NCBI GenBank assembly: GCA_964577995.1
Contig: CAZOBP010000155.1
Span: 1-6,737, forward strand
Direction of reading: 5' to 3'
DNA from: JAUVXJ01 sp964577995
Lineage (GTDB): Bacteria; Chloroflexota; Anaerolineae; UBA7937; B3-Chlor
DNA: 6,737 bases
The notes below the pieces were generated by a model. It had not been told where the DNA came from. It did no database searches and worked only from the letters and a program-made list of their open reading frames with translations. Positions 6,565 through 6,737 of this stretch are shown here, piece by piece. Both the position numbers and the translations under genes were made by a program. Each line of letters opens with the position of its first letter. Within the stretch, counting starts at the first letter, position 1.

Positions 6565-6610
6565 TAGGTGAGGGGGAAAGTCAGGCCAAACAAGACTTCC
6601 CCCTCGCCTA
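6565..6610. terminator. Long hairpin between the ferritin-like and cytochrome b5-like genes
   Basis: The left arm (6565-6582, TAGGTGAGGGGGAAAGTC) and the right arm (6594-6610, GACTTCCCCCTCGCCTA) pair over 17 positions with one mismatch (6569/6606) and one bulged A, around an 11-nt loop. On the minus strand it starts 8 nt after the ferritin-like stop. Neither side is followed by a run of T, so it is not a textbook intrinsic terminator. It may be a partial terminator, an mRNA 3'-end stabiliser or a processing signal. As plus-strand RNA the mismatch becomes a U-G wobble, so the hairpin is slightly better there and might stop transcripts running in from the DUF4238 side. Confidence 0.65.
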
Positions 6611-6618
6611 TCCCGAGT

Positions 6619-6737
6619 CTACCTGAGGAACTTGGACACGAAGGGGGAGGTGTCGCCCCGGCGCAAGAAGTGCCCCGAGGGGCCTTCGCCCAGGAACTCG
6701 GAGAACCACGATTCGTGCTCGATTTCCTCATTGAGGA
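6619..6737 (-). CDS. Ferritin/Dps-like protein, C-terminal part only (cut by the window edge)
   Basis: The last 38 residues of a minus-strand gene are visible, ending at a TAG (complement of 6619-6621). They read LNEEIEHESWFSEFLGEG, then PSGHFLRRGDTSPFVSKFL and a final Arg. The E-E-x-E-H-E segment is the fourth-helix metal-binding signature (Glu...ExxH) of the ferritin-like superfamily. The following WFSEFLGEGPSGHF...RRG-TSP-VSKFL tail is typical of the ferritin or Dps-like (DpsL-type) proteins found in archaea and some bacteria. Such proteins oxidise Fe(II) with oxygen or peroxide and store the iron as a mineral inside a hollow oligomer, protecting DNA from oxidative damage. The exact subfamily cannot be fixed without the N-terminal helices, which lie beyond 6737. 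It precedes the cytochrome b5-like gene in the same direction, with a hairpin between them. Confidence 0.75.
   Translation of the reverse strand, partial: LNEEIEHESWFSEFLGEGPSGHFLRRGDTSPFVSKFLR

Overview
The window is GC-rich bacterial DNA with tightly packed genes. I infer Chloroflexota (Anaerolineae or Caldilineae-like). The main reason is the pair of large multi-spanning GT-C-type membrane proteins that both carry the same C-terminal beta-sandwich module, an arrangement I associate with that phylum. This is inference from protein style, not a database match.

Layout, left to right. Positions 1-262 hold no gene I can defend. Positions 263-2575 (+) encode a 770-aa membrane protein of the '6-pyruvoyl-tetrahydropterin synthase-related' / YfhO-like class. 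Positions 2572-4380 (+) encode a 602-aa DUF2142/GT39-like membrane glycosyltransferase, joined to the first gene by an ATGA stop/start overlap. Both are probably envelope-located enzymes that transfer sugars from lipid-linked donors. Positions 4381-4708 are intergenic and contain an almost perfect housekeeping promoter (TTGACA, 17-nt spacer, GATAAT) with symmetric repeats overlapping its -10 box. It reads into a 175-aa three-helix membrane protein of unknown function (4709-5236, +) and a DUF4238 protein (5286-6233, +).

The DUF4238 stop codon overlaps a third start codon (ATGA, 6230-6233). This opens a flavodoxin N-terminus including its FMN-phosphate loop, but the flavodoxin likeness ends after about 15 codons, where the sequence becomes the downstream end of an oppositely oriented gene. 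That is a broken gene and a sharp rearrangement junction (or an assembly join). On the minus strand, positions 6619-6737 hold the C-terminus of a ferritin/Dps-like protein. It is followed by a long hairpin (6565-6610) and then a small cytochrome b5-like heme-binding protein (6297-6533), suggesting an iron/redox transcription unit.

The window therefore joins three blocks: an envelope glycosylation pair, a promoter-driven accessory unit of unknown function, and a convergent iron/heme unit, with a decayed flavodoxin at the seam between the last two. No tRNA, rRNA, CRISPR array or insertion sequence was seen.
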